DNA of 64,000 nucleotides from CAYNQN01 sp964530525 (GCA_964530525.1 CAZHBH010000001.1:1-64000), one strand, 5' to 3'. Positions 44,025 through 54,841 are shown, counted from the stretch's first letter. Notes: a model not told the origin generated them from the sequence alone. Numbers and translations: made by a program.

Positions 44025-45485
44025 GTGGCAGCCGGACATGACGTGATCGTGGTCGGTGCCGGCGCGGCCGGAGCGGTGGTGGCGTCTCGCCTCTCCGAGG
44101 ACGCCGGGTGCCGGGTGCTCCTCCTCGAGGCAGGGCCCGACTTCCCCGACGAGACCACGAACCCTCCGCAGTTCGTGACCGCGGGCGGATTGGCAGGCGA
44201 GGGTGGCGTGGGATTCGGCCCGCCGGTTCCGGACCTCGACTGGGGCATCGTGCACCTGCCCCTCGCCGACGGGCGCAAGCCGGCCCTCCCCCGCGGGAGG
44301 CTCGTGGGCGGGAGCTCCATGACGAACGGGGGGATATTCGTTCGTGGCCGGCCCGAGGACTTCGATCGGTGGGAGGCCGCGGGCGCCACGGGTTGGGGCT
44401 GGCGTGACATCCTGCCTTCGATCGAGCGCGTCGAGGAGATGATCCCCACCCGCACCGTTCCGAGGCAGCACTGGCTCCCGTTCCAGGAGCTCTTCGCTGC
44501 TGCTGCCACCGAGATCGGGTTCCGGTTCGCTGCGGATCTCAACGCCCCGGACGCCTGGGACGGCGTGGTGGGACCGTGGCCTCGAAACCGCCGCAACGAG
44601 GTGCGCCTCGGAACGCTGGTGACCTACGTCAGGTCCGCCCGGGGCCGCTCCAACCTCACCATCCGAGCTCGCACTCTCGTAGACCGCGTCGTCGTCCAGG
44701 GCGGTGCGGTGCGCGGCGTCAGCAGCATCGGACCCGACGGGGTCCAGTTCGACCAGGCGCCGCTGATCGTGCTCGCCGCGGGCGCATACGGGAGCCCGGC
44801 CATCCTCATGCGCTCAGGGATCGGACCCGCCGACGAGCTGAGGGCAGCGGGCGTGGAGCCCTTGATCGACCTACCCGTCGGGCGGAACCTCATGGAGCAC
44901 CCAGGCGTGGCCTTGAGGGTCTCGTTGCCCCCCGCCGCAGCACGCCTGGGCTGGCCCGGCCTCGCCGTGGCCGCTCGCGACGAGGAGTGGTGGGCCTTCC
45001 CGATGGCCGTCGACGAGGAGGCGGGCGTCGGGCGCATCCACTTCCACATGGCCCTCGTCGAGGGTCCCGAGGGTTGGGTGCGGATCCGGTCGGCAGACCC
45101 GCGCGAGAACCCCTTGGTCGAGCACGGCTACGACGCGATCGCCTCCTCGGAGCGGATCGACCGGATAGACGAAGCCTTCCGGCGGCTTCTGGCCACCGAG
45201 GCGCTCGCACGCGCAGGTGTGCGAAGCGAGGAGCGGGATGGACCAGCACGGGACCGATTGCGAGGTCGCGTCTCGCCCGGGTCGCACGCAGCAGGTGGCT
45301 GCTGCATAGGCGCCGTGGTAGACCCACGGCTGGAGGTGTACGGGGTGGAGGGCTTGCGCGTCGCCGACGCGAGCGTCTTCCCACGTCACGTCTCCAACAA
45401 CCCCAACCTCACGTGCTCGGCGGTTGGCGAGCGCCTGGTGGAGCTGCTCGGGGTACGTGCGACGGCCGGCCCGGCCGAGGTGTAG
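44025..45485 (+). CDS. GMC-family FAD-dependent oxidoreductase
   Basis: The 486-residue flavoenzyme has the FAD motif DVIVVGAGAAGAVVASRLSED at the N-terminus, the GMC signature PRGRLVGGSSMTNGGIFVRG, APLIVLAAGAYGSPAILMRSGIGPADEL (second signature) and a C-terminal active site with His in SPGSHAAGGCCIG and HVSNNPNLTCSAVGE. It probably oxidises an alcohol carried on an alicyclic or aromatic substrate. GTG at 44025 is preferred over GTG at 44019 because the -10-like TAGCGT lies 7 nt upstream. About 40 residues shorter than typical members; the substrate-cap region is reduced. Confidence 0.92.
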   Translation: MAAGHDVIVVGAGAAGAVVASRLSEDAGCRVLLLEAGPDFPDETTNPPQFVTAGGLAGEGGVGFGPPVPDLDWGIVHLPLADGRKPALPRGRLVGGSSMTNGGIFVRGRPEDFDRWEAAGATGWGWRDILPSIERVEEMIPTRTVPRQHWLPFQELFAAAATEIGFRFAADLNAPDAWDGVVGPWPRNRRNEVRLGTLVTYVRSARGRSNLTIRARTLVDRVVVQGGAVRGVSSIGPDGVQFDQAPLIVLAAGAYGSPAILMRSGIGPADELRAAGVEPLIDLPVGRNLMEHPGVALRVSLPPAAARLGWPGLAVAARDEEWWAFPMAVDEEAGVGRIHFHMALVEGPEGWVRIRSADPRENPLVEHGYDAIASSERIDRIDEAFRRLLATEALARAGVRSEERDGPARDRLRGRVSPGSHAAGGCCIGAVVDPRLEVYGVEGLRVADASVFPRHVSNNPNLTCSAVGERLVELLGVRATAGPAEV

Positions 45486-45556
45486 GAGTCGAGCCGACTC
45501 GACATCGACGACCGGGCCCTGTCCCATCCGGGCGAGCCCCACGGCCTCGGGGTGGC

Positions 45557-45568
45557 CCGGTTAACCGG
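45557..45568. promoter_or_regulatory. Palindrome upstream of the TetR gene
   Basis: CCGGTTAACCGG is a perfect 12-bp palindrome 58 nt before the predicted TetR start at 45627, a position suited to autoregulation. It does not match the CAAG-NN-CTTG boxes elsewhere. Confidence 0.4.
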
Positions 45569-45626
45569 CCGAGCACTTGGTGGTGCGGTAGTCTCACCCG
45601 CGGGGATGTGGGAAGAGGGAGCACTG

Positions 45627-46349
45627 ATGTCACCGCCACGTACGCCCGCTGGTAAGTCCAGATCACGGCGGAGCTCTGCGTCTTCTGGCGCGCCCGCGGA
45701 CATGCCGGCACCGGACGACAGCTCATCGGTGAGGCGTCGTGAGCTGCTTGCGATAGCCGCAGAGCTGTTCGCCGAGCGGGGCTTCTTCAACACCACCGTG
45801 CGTGAGATCGGCGACGCAGCGGGGATCCTCTCGGGCAGCCTCTACCACCACTTCGGCTCGAAGGAGGAGATGGTCGACAGCATCCTGCAGGAGTTCCTCC
45901 AACCCCTGCAGCAGCGCTTCGCCGCCCTGGAGGCCGACGCATCCCTCGATTCCAAGGAGATGCTGCGAGCCCTCATACATGAGTCGTTCGACGCCATGGA
46001 CAGCCACTACCAGGCCGTCCTCATCTTCAAGCACGACGGTCCTCGGCTGTCCCAGTTCCCCCGCTTCTCCTACCTGTTGGAGGTGGGCGACTTCTTCGAG
46101 GGCCTTTGGATGCGCGCCCTGCGCCGAGGTCTCACCGAGGGGGTGGTCCGGCCCGACCTCGACCTGGAGGTGCTCTACCGGCTGCTGCGAGACGTCGTGT
46201 GGGACGTCGCCGCCTGGTACGAGCCCGGTGACGATCCGGAGTACGTGACCAGGTTGTCCCACCAGTACAGCACCGTCCTGTTCGACGGCCTGTGCACCGA
46301 GGGAGCGCGCGACGTGCGGCGTTCGTCGGTGGCCGCGCCCGCCGGCTGA
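45627..46349 (+). CDS. TetR-family regulator, KstR2-like
   Basis: ATG at 45627 follows GAGGGAG and gives 240 residues; two earlier in-frame starts are less well placed. After a Ser/Arg-rich leader of about 35 residues, the HTH reads RRRELLAIAAELFAERGFFNTTVREIGDAAGILSGSLYHHFGSKEEMVDSIL. The ligand domain has HYQAVLIFKHDGPRLSQFPRFSYLLE and RGLTEGVVRPDLDLEVLYRLLRDVVWDVAAWY. Both halves closely resemble KstR2 as I recall it, the repressor of steroid ring C/D degradation that responds to a CoA thioester. That the inducer here is also a CoA ester is inference. CAAG-NN-CTTG boxes in the region fit its family. Confidence 0.88.
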   Translation: MSPPRTPAGKSRSRRSSASSGAPADMPAPDDSSSVRRRELLAIAAELFAERGFFNTTVREIGDAAGILSGSLYHHFGSKEEMVDSILQEFLQPLQQRFAALEADASLDSKEMLRALIHESFDAMDSHYQAVLIFKHDGPRLSQFPRFSYLLEVGDFFEGLWMRALRRGLTEGVVRPDLDLEVLYRLLRDVVWDVAAWYEPGDDPEYVTRLSHQYSTVLFDGLCTEGARDVRRSSVAAPAG

Positions 46350-46356
46350 CACCGAC

Positions 46357-46378
46357 GATCCCCCGCTCGGCGGGGATC
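46357..46378. terminator. Bidirectional hairpin between tetR and the DUF1214 gene
   Basis: GATCCCC...GGGGATC is a 7-bp stem (extended by CG/CG pairs with one bulge) in the 58-nt gap between two convergent stops. Confidence 0.5.
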
Positions 46379-46407
46379 CAGGTCACCAGGCAAGGGAGAG
46401 ATCAGGG

Positions 46408-47679
46408 CTACGGCGCTGCCGTGGAGGACGCCCACCGAGACGTCTGAGGGAGGGCGAACCTCCTCGCCACGTTGGCCACCCGGCGGGCGATCACGTCCTC
46501 ACGCTCCTGCGGGGTCACTCGCTTGGTGCTCGGCGGGAGGTGCTCGTCCAGCGCCGATCGGGCCACGAGGGTCGTGGACGGGACGGGCGCCCGATCCGCC
46601 AGGAGCCATCGGAAGACGACCACCCCCTCTGCGTGCCCGGCCGGGTCGAGCCAGTTCGCCACCCCCGGATCGCCGTGGGCGAGCACCAGACGACATGCCC
46701 CGTCAGCGTCCACGTGGGCCTGAGCGCCGTTGATGCTGGTCTGGTGGTGCGAGTACTCGATCAGCTGGTACCAGGCGTTGCCCAGGCACACGCCCCAGTA
46801 GCGGGCCTCGGGGGGCTCGAACTCGATGATGAGGGCCTCGTCTTCGCGAACCTCGAAGTACATGTTGGTGGCGACCTGTTGGAGGTTCCCCCCGATGGCC
46901 GGCGACAGCTCGGGCTCGATCGCGACGTTCGTCCCCGCCCTGCGGAACGAGTCGACCATCTCCACTCGGAACCCGGCCCAGTCGTTCACGAAGTCGGCCA
47001 GGGCATCCAGCTGGTCCCGCACGGCGGCTGGCGTGGGAGTCGCTGCCAGGCAGTCCGGCGTCCCTGCCGGGCCGACGCGCTCGATGCGGACGTGGCTCAT
47101 CTCCTCGGCGTCCCAGTCGTACTGGAACTGGCGGAGGAAGACCATCCTCGTGCCGGGGAGCAGCTCCAGCCAGTTGCTCTCGTGCGGTCGCGGGGACAGC
47201 GCTATCTCGAAGGTTCCGTCGGGCGCCACCTCGAACTCGTGCAGGGCGGCGCTGCGCAAGGTGGTCCCGATGAGGGCCGAGCCTTCCCCTACCAGCTGGA
47301 ACCCCACGTACCTCTCTGTGCCCGCACGCCCCACGATCTTGTAGTCGATGTCGTCGCGGACGAAGGCCCAGTAGAGGTTGAAGCCGTCTGGGCAGTCGAG
47401 CGAGGTGCGCACGGCGTCGTCGCCGTAGCGGACGAAGGCAGGGTGCTCTCGGCCCGACGAGTGCAAGGTCGTCACCAACCCGCTGTAGAGGGCCATGAGC
47501 AGGTAGCGGAACCCTTCTGCCCTGGTCACGTCGTCGCTGGGGACCGACGGGTCGAGCACTGCCGAGCCCGCCTCCTTCAAGCGATCGCAGAAGTCCTCCC
47601 AGGCAGAGCCGTCGGAGAGCTCCGGGCAGGCACCCGGTCCCGACCGCAGCGCATCGACGAGGCGGTTGATGGCCAACAT
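46408..47679 (-). CDS. DUF1214-type protein
   Basis: The 423-residue soluble protein matches the actinobacterial DUF1214 group: AEGFRYLLMALYSGLVTTLHSSGREHPAFVRYGDDAVRTSLDCPDGFNLYWAFVRDDIDYKIVGRAG in the first third, and ARYWGVCLGNAWYQLIEYSHHQTSINGAQAHVDADG with VANWLDPAGHAEGVVVFRWLLAD in the last third, which is the DUF1214 hallmark (NWLDPAGH...). Function is unproven. The sulfotransferase gene lies 42 nt upstream on the same strand, so they form an operon, a pairing common near steroid or lipid catabolic genes. Confidence 0.87.
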   Translation of the reverse strand: MLAINRLVDALRSGPGACPELSDGSAWEDFCDRLKEAGSAVLDPSVPSDDVTRAEGFRYLLMALYSGLVTTLHSSGREHPAFVRYGDDAVRTSLDCPDGFNLYWAFVRDDIDYKIVGRAGTERYVGFQLVGEGSALIGTTLRSAALHEFEVAPDGTFEIALSPRPHESNWLELLPGTRMVFLRQFQYDWDAEEMSHVRIERVGPAGTPDCLAATPTPAAVRDQLDALADFVNDWAGFRVEMVDSFRRAGTNVAIEPELSPAIGGNLQQVATNMYFEVREDEALIIEFEPPEARYWGVCLGNAWYQLIEYSHHQTSINGAQAHVDADGACRLVLAHGDPGVANWLDPAGHAEGVVVFRWLLADRAPVPSTTLVARSALDEHLPPSTKRVTPQEREDVIARRVANVARRFALPQTSRWASSTAAP

Positions 47680-47721
47680 CGCTCTCTTCCTCTCTGTTTC
47701 CGGGGCTTGCCGATCCTGCCG

Positions 47722-48882
47722 TCAGGGTTGGGCAGTCACGGGAAACCGGTTGAGGTAGTCGCCGAACCCCTCCCAGATGGCCTCGCGGCTGAGGCCGAAG
47801 TCCTCGGCTGCGTAGTCGTGCCGTCCGTGGGCCCCGGAGCGGTTCCGCTCGGCGTAGGCCTCCACCAGGGCACGGGTCTGTGGGGTCAGCTCGCGTCCCA
47901 GCCACTCGTAGATCGACTGGATGGTTCCCACCGGATCCGCGTTGAGCCTCCGGTGGTCCACGTCGAAGAAGTACTCCTCGCCAAGTGCGTCCCGGGTCCG
48001 CATGGCCCGGCTCATCCCCTCCGCCCAGAACTCCAGCCAGTCGGGCCCGAACGACGAGGGATCCCACGAGTCCGACTGCTGGGCCCGGAACACGGCCATG
48101 AGGCTGCAACCGGAGGGGATCGCTCGAGCCGGGTCGCGGTGAGTCATCACGATGCGGGTTCCCGGATACTGCGCCACGAAAGCGTCGAGGCAGAAGAGGT
48201 GGTGGGGGGCCTTCAGCAACCAGCGGTTGGGTCCGCGGCGCGACTGCAGCAGCTGCAGCGCCCGCGCGTGGTAGGCCAACGCCGGCTCCATGTCGCACGC
48301 CAGCCACCACCGGACGTACTCAGGGATGCGGTGGTGCGCCATGTAGTACTGCGAGCGGAACTCGAGGTTCATCAGCTCGTAGCACTCCTCGGGGCCATCC
48401 GAGTCGTACAGGTGCATCGCCCGAAGCTCTGGGGTGGACTCGAGGCGGCCCTGCAGCACCTCCCGAGCGGCCACCGCACGGGGATCGTCGTGGTCGGCAC
48501 CGGCGATCGGCGGAGGGCAGCAGCGCTCCTGCTCCCAACGGCGCAGGAACCGAACCCGGTCGTCGAGGGCCAACAGGGCGAGGAGGGCAGTGGTTCCCGT
48601 GCGGGGGAGGCCGGTGACGAGCACGGGCCCATCCACCACCTCGTCGGCGACCTCGGGATGCTGCCCGTACCAGGCCTCGATCTCCAGGCGGTTGACGAGC
48701 GACCTCGTGAGCATCGAGGTGACCCGCTCGGCCCCCGACTCGCTCAGGTCGGCCTCGCGGTTCATGGAGCCCACGAGCACCTCGAGGCCCTCCCGAAAGG
48801 TGTCGCGTCCGAAGTCGTCGAGGCCCGTCCGGTCTCGTGCCACGTCGATGAGCTCCCCGGCCGGGGGGATGCGAGCTGCCAT
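47722..48882 (-). CDS. Sulfotransferase-family protein
   Basis: ATG at 48882 follows GAGGACGC; 386 residues. The PAPS 5'-phosphosulfate loop is VLVTGLPRTGTTALLALL (about 83-100) and the 3'-phosphate region is RIVMTHRDPARAIPSG. Conserved WLLKAPHHLFCLDAFVAQYPGTRIV matches the large sulfotransferase_3/Stf0-like group of actinobacteria. It should transfer sulfate from PAPS to a hydroxyl, but many such proteins have unknown acceptors. It heads the operon with the DUF1214 gene and is divergent from the IclR gene. Confidence 0.88.
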   Translation of the reverse strand: MAARIPPAGELIDVARDRTGLDDFGRDTFREGLEVLVGSMNREADLSESGAERVTSMLTRSLVNRLEIEAWYGQHPEVADEVVDGPVLVTGLPRTGTTALLALLALDDRVRFLRRWEQERCCPPPIAGADHDDPRAVAAREVLQGRLESTPELRAMHLYDSDGPEECYELMNLEFRSQYYMAHHRIPEYVRWWLACDMEPALAYHARALQLLQSRRGPNRWLLKAPHHLFCLDAFVAQYPGTRIVMTHRDPARAIPSGCSLMAVFRAQQSDSWDPSSFGPDWLEFWAEGMSRAMRTRDALGEEYFFDVDHRRLNADPVGTIQSIYEWLGRELTPQTRALVEAYAERNRSGAHGRHDYAAEDFGLSREAIWEGFGDYLNRFPVTAQP

Positions 48883-49003
48883 GCGTCCTCGTCTCCGGAC
48901 CTCTCGTTCGAGCTCGGCGCCGGTGGTCCGACCCTGCGCCTTACACAACCTAGCGCTCGTTCGGCTTGCCGTCCGGGCCGCTGGCGACAACTACGATGGC
49001 TCG

Positions 49004-49897
49004 GTGGCAACCCCAGTTCCCGCTGTTGATCGCGCAGTGCGGATCCTCGAGCAGCTCCGCAACAGGCCCTCCGATCCGTGGTCGGTGTCGCAGCTCGCGG
49101 AGGCGACGGGAATGCACAAGGCCACCTGTCATGCCGTCGTGATAGCCCTGGTGGACGCTGGCCTGGTGCAGCGCCACGAGGCCAAGACCTACTCGCTCGG
49201 CTCGCGCCTGATCGAGCTCGGCCGCGCGGCCAGCGACCGCCTGCCGGGGATGGTCCAGGCGCGCCGGGAGATGCACGGCATCGCCATCCAGCTGGGTCTG
49301 GGATCGATGGTGGCCGCCGCGGAAGACGACCGCCTCTTCGTGGTCGACCGCACGGCCGACGCGGCCCCCTACGGACTGCCCGTGGAGCTGGGCATCCGCC
49401 GCGTCCTCGAGCCCCCGATGGGCACCGTGTTCCTCGCCTGGTCGCCTCCAGAGTTCGTGGAGGCCTGGTTGACCAGATCGACCCAGGACTCCACACCAGA
49501 GCAGATCGACTCCTACCGGGAGACGCTCGTGGCCGTGCGAGCGAGGGGCTACGCCGTGGGCCTGGAGGTGCTCGCCCGCGACCGCGTGGCCGAGCTGGTC
49601 GACCGCATGGCCACCGCCACCGAGGAGCAGGAGCGCTTGGCCATCGCTTCGGAGGTGATGAGCGTCTTCCGCGACGAGCGCTACCTCCCGGTGCGCCTCG
49701 ACCCGGCCGAGAGCGAGAGGGTCAACCTGGTCTCTGCGCCCATCTTCGACTCCTCGGCGCGCCCGGTGCTGGCCCTCTACGTGGTGGGCACGCCCGAGCG
49801 GCCCCTCGGCGGGGTGCTCGAGGAGGCCGTCGAAGCGCTCCTGGCCGCAGCCCACAGAGCCACGGCGACGATCGGTGGTCGGCCCCCAGCCACCTGA
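49004..49897 (+). CDS. IclR-family transcriptional regulator
   Basis: GTG at 49004 gives 297 residues: VPAVDRAVRILEQLRNRPSDPWSVSQLAEATGMHKATCHAVVIALVDAGLVQRHEAKTYSLGSRLIELG is the DNA-binding winged helix, and the rest is the GAF-like effector domain (RRVLEPPMGTVFLAWSPPEFVEAWL, LAIASEVMSVFRDERYLPVRLDPAESERVNLVSAPIFDSSARPVLALYVVG). TACGAT ends 6 nt before the GTG and no ribosome site is present, so the mRNA is probably leaderless. It converges with the amidohydrolase gene 26 nt away and is a likely controller of that operon. Confidence 0.9.
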   Translation: MATPVPAVDRAVRILEQLRNRPSDPWSVSQLAEATGMHKATCHAVVIALVDAGLVQRHEAKTYSLGSRLIELGRAASDRLPGMVQARREMHGIAIQLGLGSMVAAAEDDRLFVVDRTADAAPYGLPVELGIRRVLEPPMGTVFLAWSPPEFVEAWLTRSTQDSTPEQIDSYRETLVAVRARGYAVGLEVLARDRVAELVDRMATATEEQERLAIASEVMSVFRDERYLPVRLDPAESERVNLVSAPIFDSSARPVLALYVVGTPERPLGGVLEEAVEALLAAAHRATATIGGRPPAT

Positions 49898-49923
49898 GCT
49901 GGCCGCCAGATCCAAGGGCCGGA

Positions 49924-51356
49924 TCAGACCTCGCGCAGGGCGGGGTCGAGCGGGGCCTCCGGAACACCTGAGCGCTGCACCTCGGCCAGCACCTCCCTGG
50001 TCCAACCCAGATCGTCGTGGCGCGCACGCTCCAGGGCGGCCTCGGTGTCGATCCCGTAGACCCTTGCGGCGTTGAGGCCCAGGATCTTCTCCTTCACCTC
50101 GTCCGTGAGAGCGGGGTAGCCGTAGCGCTCCTGCATCTCGGCAGGGATCTGGAAGGCACAGAAGGCATCGAGCGCCGGCTGGGCCGGGCCGTACCAGATG
50201 CTGTCGGTACCCCAGAGGATGTTGTCCTCGCCCACGGCCAACAGCAACTTGCCGAGCACGTGAGCCGCCTCGATGGGGCGCCGGATGAGGCAGAACCAAG
50301 TGGTCCCCAGCTCCGCGTAGACGTTGGATCCCGGACCGACACCGGCCTCCGCGAGGGAGGTGACGAGACGGTTGACCCCTACGTCGCGCGTCTCCGCCGA
50401 GTAGGGCACCTCAGGTAGCACCCCCGGGATCGGGGGCTCGTAGCCCGAGTGGTAGATGATCAGGTCGATGTCGGGGAAGGCGGCCGCCGCCGGGCCCACG
50501 TCTTCCGGGCCGCCGGACGGCGCCAGGAAGCTCACGCCCTTGTGGGCGCACACGATCTTCGTCCCCAGCTGCCGGCAACGCTCCAGGAACGGCATGCCGG
50601 TCTCGTCGTCGTCGAGGCGCCACTGGGTCCCGGGTATGTACCCCCGGCCGTCCTCGGCGGCGGTTCCCAGGGTGTAGACCTTCCAGCCCACCGGGCCCAG
50701 CTCGTCGCGCCAGCCCTCCATCATGTCGAGGTGGCCGGGCACCTGGGGGTGGACCACGGAGTGGTTGAGCAGCCGTCCTGCAGGACCGAGGCGGTCGAAC
50801 AGCTCCCGGGTTCCGGCCATCTCCACGTTGTAGAGCATGCGCCTGGGGCCGAGACCGGGGTTCGAGCTGATCACGACCATCGTGTTGGCGGTGCCGTAGA
50901 AGACGCACTGCAGGTACTCCGCCATGGTGTAGGCCACCATTCCGTCGAGCCCGCTCCACCAATCGGGTGCCAGCCCGCGGTAGGTCCGGAGGACCGCCTC
51001 TGTGAGCTCCGGTATCCCGGGCCGGTCTCCCATGTAGTGGGTCTGCACGTCGATGATCAGCTCGGGCCCGCCGAGGGCTTCGGCCGCGGCATCCCAGTCG
51101 AGGGTCGCCTCCTCTGGCACCTGGTAGAAGCGAGAACCGTGCTCCTCGTTGAGCGCTCGCAGTCCGGCGGCCGTGCCGAGCCGGCTCTGCCAGTAGCTGG
51201 CCTGGGGGACGCCCGCCCGAGGCGCGGCCGCCTCGCCGACCAGCGACGCCCTGGCGAGCACCCGGTTCTCCGCTTCGCTGCGGGGGGGCGCCTCGTACTC
51301 GTCCGTGGAGCGTTGCTGCAGGAAGCTGGGGGGCTGCATGCCACCTGGAAGTCCGC

Positions 51357-51360
<4 letters not shown>
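49924..51360 (-). CDS. Amidohydrolase-2-type metal-dependent hydrolase
   Basis: The 478-residue protein is the last gene of the operon; its GTG overlaps the aminotransferase stop (GTGA). After an N-terminal region of about 95 residues the TIM barrel begins. The usual HxH metal motif after strand 1 is IIDVQTHYMGD, so Gln106 takes the place of the first His, with His108 kept. Later ligand candidates are VCAHKGVSFL, IIYHSGYEPP and WGTDSIWYG (Asp). Family relatives hydrolyse C-N or decarboxylate C-C bonds of ring compounds (ACMSD-like). Possible role: ring cleavage or deamidation step after the Rieske reaction. Confidence 0.87.
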
Positions 51361-52679
<1,319 letters not shown>

Positions 52680-52692
52680 CGCGCACCCCGCA

Positions 52693-54057
52693 TCACGAAC
52701 GCTCCCCACGGGCGAGCGCCGAGTCGAGAGCGCGGTGCATGTTGGGGATCATCGCCTCGTAGCTCGAGAACACGACGTGGCCGAGGCCCGGAGCCGTAAC
52801 GCCGAGCTGCTGGCGCTCCATGTTCACGATGTCCTGTTGGAGTATCAGCGGCCAGTCCTCAGGCGCCACCGGGCCCTCGAGCGTCGGGCGCACGGGCTCC
52901 GCCCCGTCAGGGCGCATCGAGAGGGCCCACGCCTCGAAGATGCAGCTGGTCGGGTCCAGCCCGTCGGGGCGCGAGCGGTAGACGATCGCGTTGCCGAGGT
53001 AGCTGATGATCGTGGTGTTGGGGAACACGTGGGCGTGCCCGGTGGACTCGGGGGTCCTGGGCGGGATCCGGATGCCATGGGCTGCAGCATCGGCCTCCAC
53101 CGCTGCGAACAGCTCCCTCGTGAAGTCCTGGTCGGGGATGCCCCGCGCCATGAGCTCCTCTTGGATCTCCAGCTGGCGCTCGGTGACCCAGCCCTCCACG
53201 CCCTCGTGCAGCAGCCGGTTGCTCAGGGCCAGGTATTCGATGGCCGTCATGCCCTCCTGGGGGGTGTTGGTGCGCAGCGGGCTTGCCGGTCCGCCCGCGT
53301 AGGTCGCCCAACCGTGGCCCCGCGGATCCACAGCGAAGGTCTGCCGGCTCGGATCGAACTGCTCGAGGGGTACGTAGTTGGCCAGCTGGGGGTGGGTGGT
53401 CGGCGTGTGGAAGCCTTCCATGAAGGCCTCCTGCGCCGTCTTCCAGTTGGTCCTGAGCACGACGAATCGCCACCAGTCCACCCCCATCCGCTCCATCTCC
53501 AGCGGATCCAGGGCTCTGGTCAGGCCACCCAGGGCGTCCTCCAGGGGCTCGGCCGAGGGGTCGGGGTTGATGAAGACCATGCCCCAGCGCACCTCCGTCG
53601 GCACCCCGAGCAGGCTCACGTCGTCGGGCGCCAGGCACTCGGGGTTGAACCCCTCGCTGCCGTAGACGAAGTCGCTGGTGCCGTCGAGCCCGTAGCGCCA
53701 GCCGTGGAAGGGGCAGGCGATCGTGGCCCCCAGGAAGGTCCCCGTGCCACGGGCAAGCGCCGTGGCACGGTGCCGGCACGCGTTCTGGAAGGCCCTGATC
53801 CTCCCGTCCCCACCCCTGACCACCAGGTACGACTGGTCGAGGATCTGGTACTCGGTGAAGTCCCCGGGCTCGGGGACCTCGTCCACACGGCACGCCACCT
53901 GCCAGGTCCTGGGCCACAGGTACCTGCGTTCCAGGTCGAAGAACTCCGGAGACCAGTAGCGGGAGGCGGGCACCCGACCGTCGGGATGCACGGCATGTTG
54001 GGCGGGTGAGGTGCTCCGAGCTGGATCGGCCACCACACGCAGCTCGTCGATGCTCAC
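52693..54057 (-). CDS. Rieske non-haem iron oxygenase, alpha subunit
   Basis: GTG at 54057 (GGGAG about 10 nt upstream) gives 454 residues; the frame is open to 54183 but would overlap livF. The Rieske [2Fe-2S] site is Cys94-x-His96 (NACRHRATALARG) and Cys115-x2-His118 (ACPFHGWRYGLDG). The mononuclear iron site is NWKTAQEAFMEGFHTPTTHP (Asn204, Glu210, His217, His222). No separate beta subunit, ferredoxin or reductase gene is nearby, so electron partners are encoded elsewhere. Such enzymes hydroxylate aromatic rings or demethylate amines. Its place after the ABC genes suggests it attacks the imported compound first. Confidence 0.93.
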   Translation of the reverse strand: MSIDELRVVADPARSTSPAQHAVHPDGRVPASRYWSPEFFDLERRYLWPRTWQVACRVDEVPEPGDFTEYQILDQSYLVVRGGDGRIRAFQNACRHRATALARGTGTFLGATIACPFHGWRYGLDGTSDFVYGSEGFNPECLAPDDVSLLGVPTEVRWGMVFINPDPSAEPLEDALGGLTRALDPLEMERMGVDWWRFVVLRTNWKTAQEAFMEGFHTPTTHPQLANYVPLEQFDPSRQTFAVDPRGHGWATYAGGPASPLRTNTPQEGMTAIEYLALSNRLLHEGVEGWVTERQLEIQEELMARGIPDQDFTRELFAAVEADAAAHGIRIPPRTPESTGHAHVFPNTTIISYLGNAIVYRSRPDGLDPTSCIFEAWALSMRPDGAEPVRPTLEGPVAPEDWPLILQQDIVNMERQQLGVTAPGLGHVVFSSYEAMIPNMHRALDSALARGERS

Positions 54058-54091
54058 GACCTCGAAGCTCCCTTCGTCAGTGCGACCTCGC

Positions 54092-54841
54092 TCATGTGAG
54101 GTGCCAGCCCACGCCTCCCGCGCCGCCAACCTGCTGGGGGGCGCCCTCAGAGACGACGCGACCTCCGTCGAGCGTGTAGGCACGATCGGTCAGGCCCTCC
54201 AGCCAACGGGCGTCCTGCTCTGCGACCACGAGGCTCATCCCGGTCTCCACGAGGCGCCCGACGATCACGAAGACCGACTCGGCCACGACCTCGGCCAGCC
54301 CGGTCGACGGCTCGTCGAGGAGCAGGAGCTTGGGCTTGGCGGTGAGCGCCATGGCCAACGAGAGCATCTGGCGCTGACCCCCGCTGAGGAGGCCGCCCTT
54401 CAGCTTCGTGCGCTCGGCGAGCATCGGGAACCAGTCCAGGGCGGTCTGCACGTCGGGCTTCTCACCGCGCCGCTCCGCCAGCCGCGCGGCCAGCGCCAGG
54501 TGCTCGCTCACCGTGAGTCCCTCGAACACGACGGCTCCCTCCCGGACCAGGCTCACACCCCGAAGGGCTGCCTGGTCGGCGGTGAGCTTCGAGAGCTCCT
54601 CGCCGTCGAGCTCTATGGAGCCCGTGCTCTTGCGATGCGCCCGCGCGATCGTGCGCAGGAGGGTCGACTTCCCGACGCCGTTGCGTCCGAGCACGCCGAC
54701 CAGCTCTCCCTGGCCCACGCTCACGGACACGTCGAAGAGAGCTTGCGCCTGGCCGTAGAACACGTCGATGTGCTCCACGGCCAGGCGCGTGGGGGAAGAG
54801 CTCTGTGCGGGTGCGGCTGAACCTGCGAGGTCGGTGCTCAC
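54092..54841 (-). CDS. livF: Branched-chain-type ABC transporter ATPase, LivF-like
   Basis: The 249-residue ATPase has Walker A VLGRNGVGKSTLLRT, Q-loop region LVREGAVVFEGLTV, signature LSGGQRQMLSLAMAL and Walker B LLLLDEPSTGLAE. It pairs with the ATPase domain of the fused gene upstream, whose stop overlaps this GTG (GTGA). The LivF type recognises hydrophobic amino-acid, amide or aromatic acid importers. Symbol indicates family, not substrate. Confidence 0.92.
   Translation of the reverse strand: MSTDLAGSAAPAQSSSPTRLAVEHIDVFYGQAQALFDVSVSVGQGELVGVLGRNGVGKSTLLRTIARAHRKSTGSIELDGEELSKLTADQAALRGVSLVREGAVVFEGLTVSEHLALAARLAERRGEKPDVQTALDWFPMLAERTKLKGGLLSGGQRQMLSLAMALTAKPKLLLLDEPSTGLAEVVAESVFVIVGRLVETGMSLVVAEQDARWLEGLTDRAYTLDGGRVVSEGAPQQVGGAGGVGWHLT

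Noticed and set aside
46540..49029. 829-codon plus-strand open frame opposite the DUF1214 and sulfotransferase genes
   Set aside because: Both minus-strand genes show clear family motifs and ribosome sites; the plus frame shows none.
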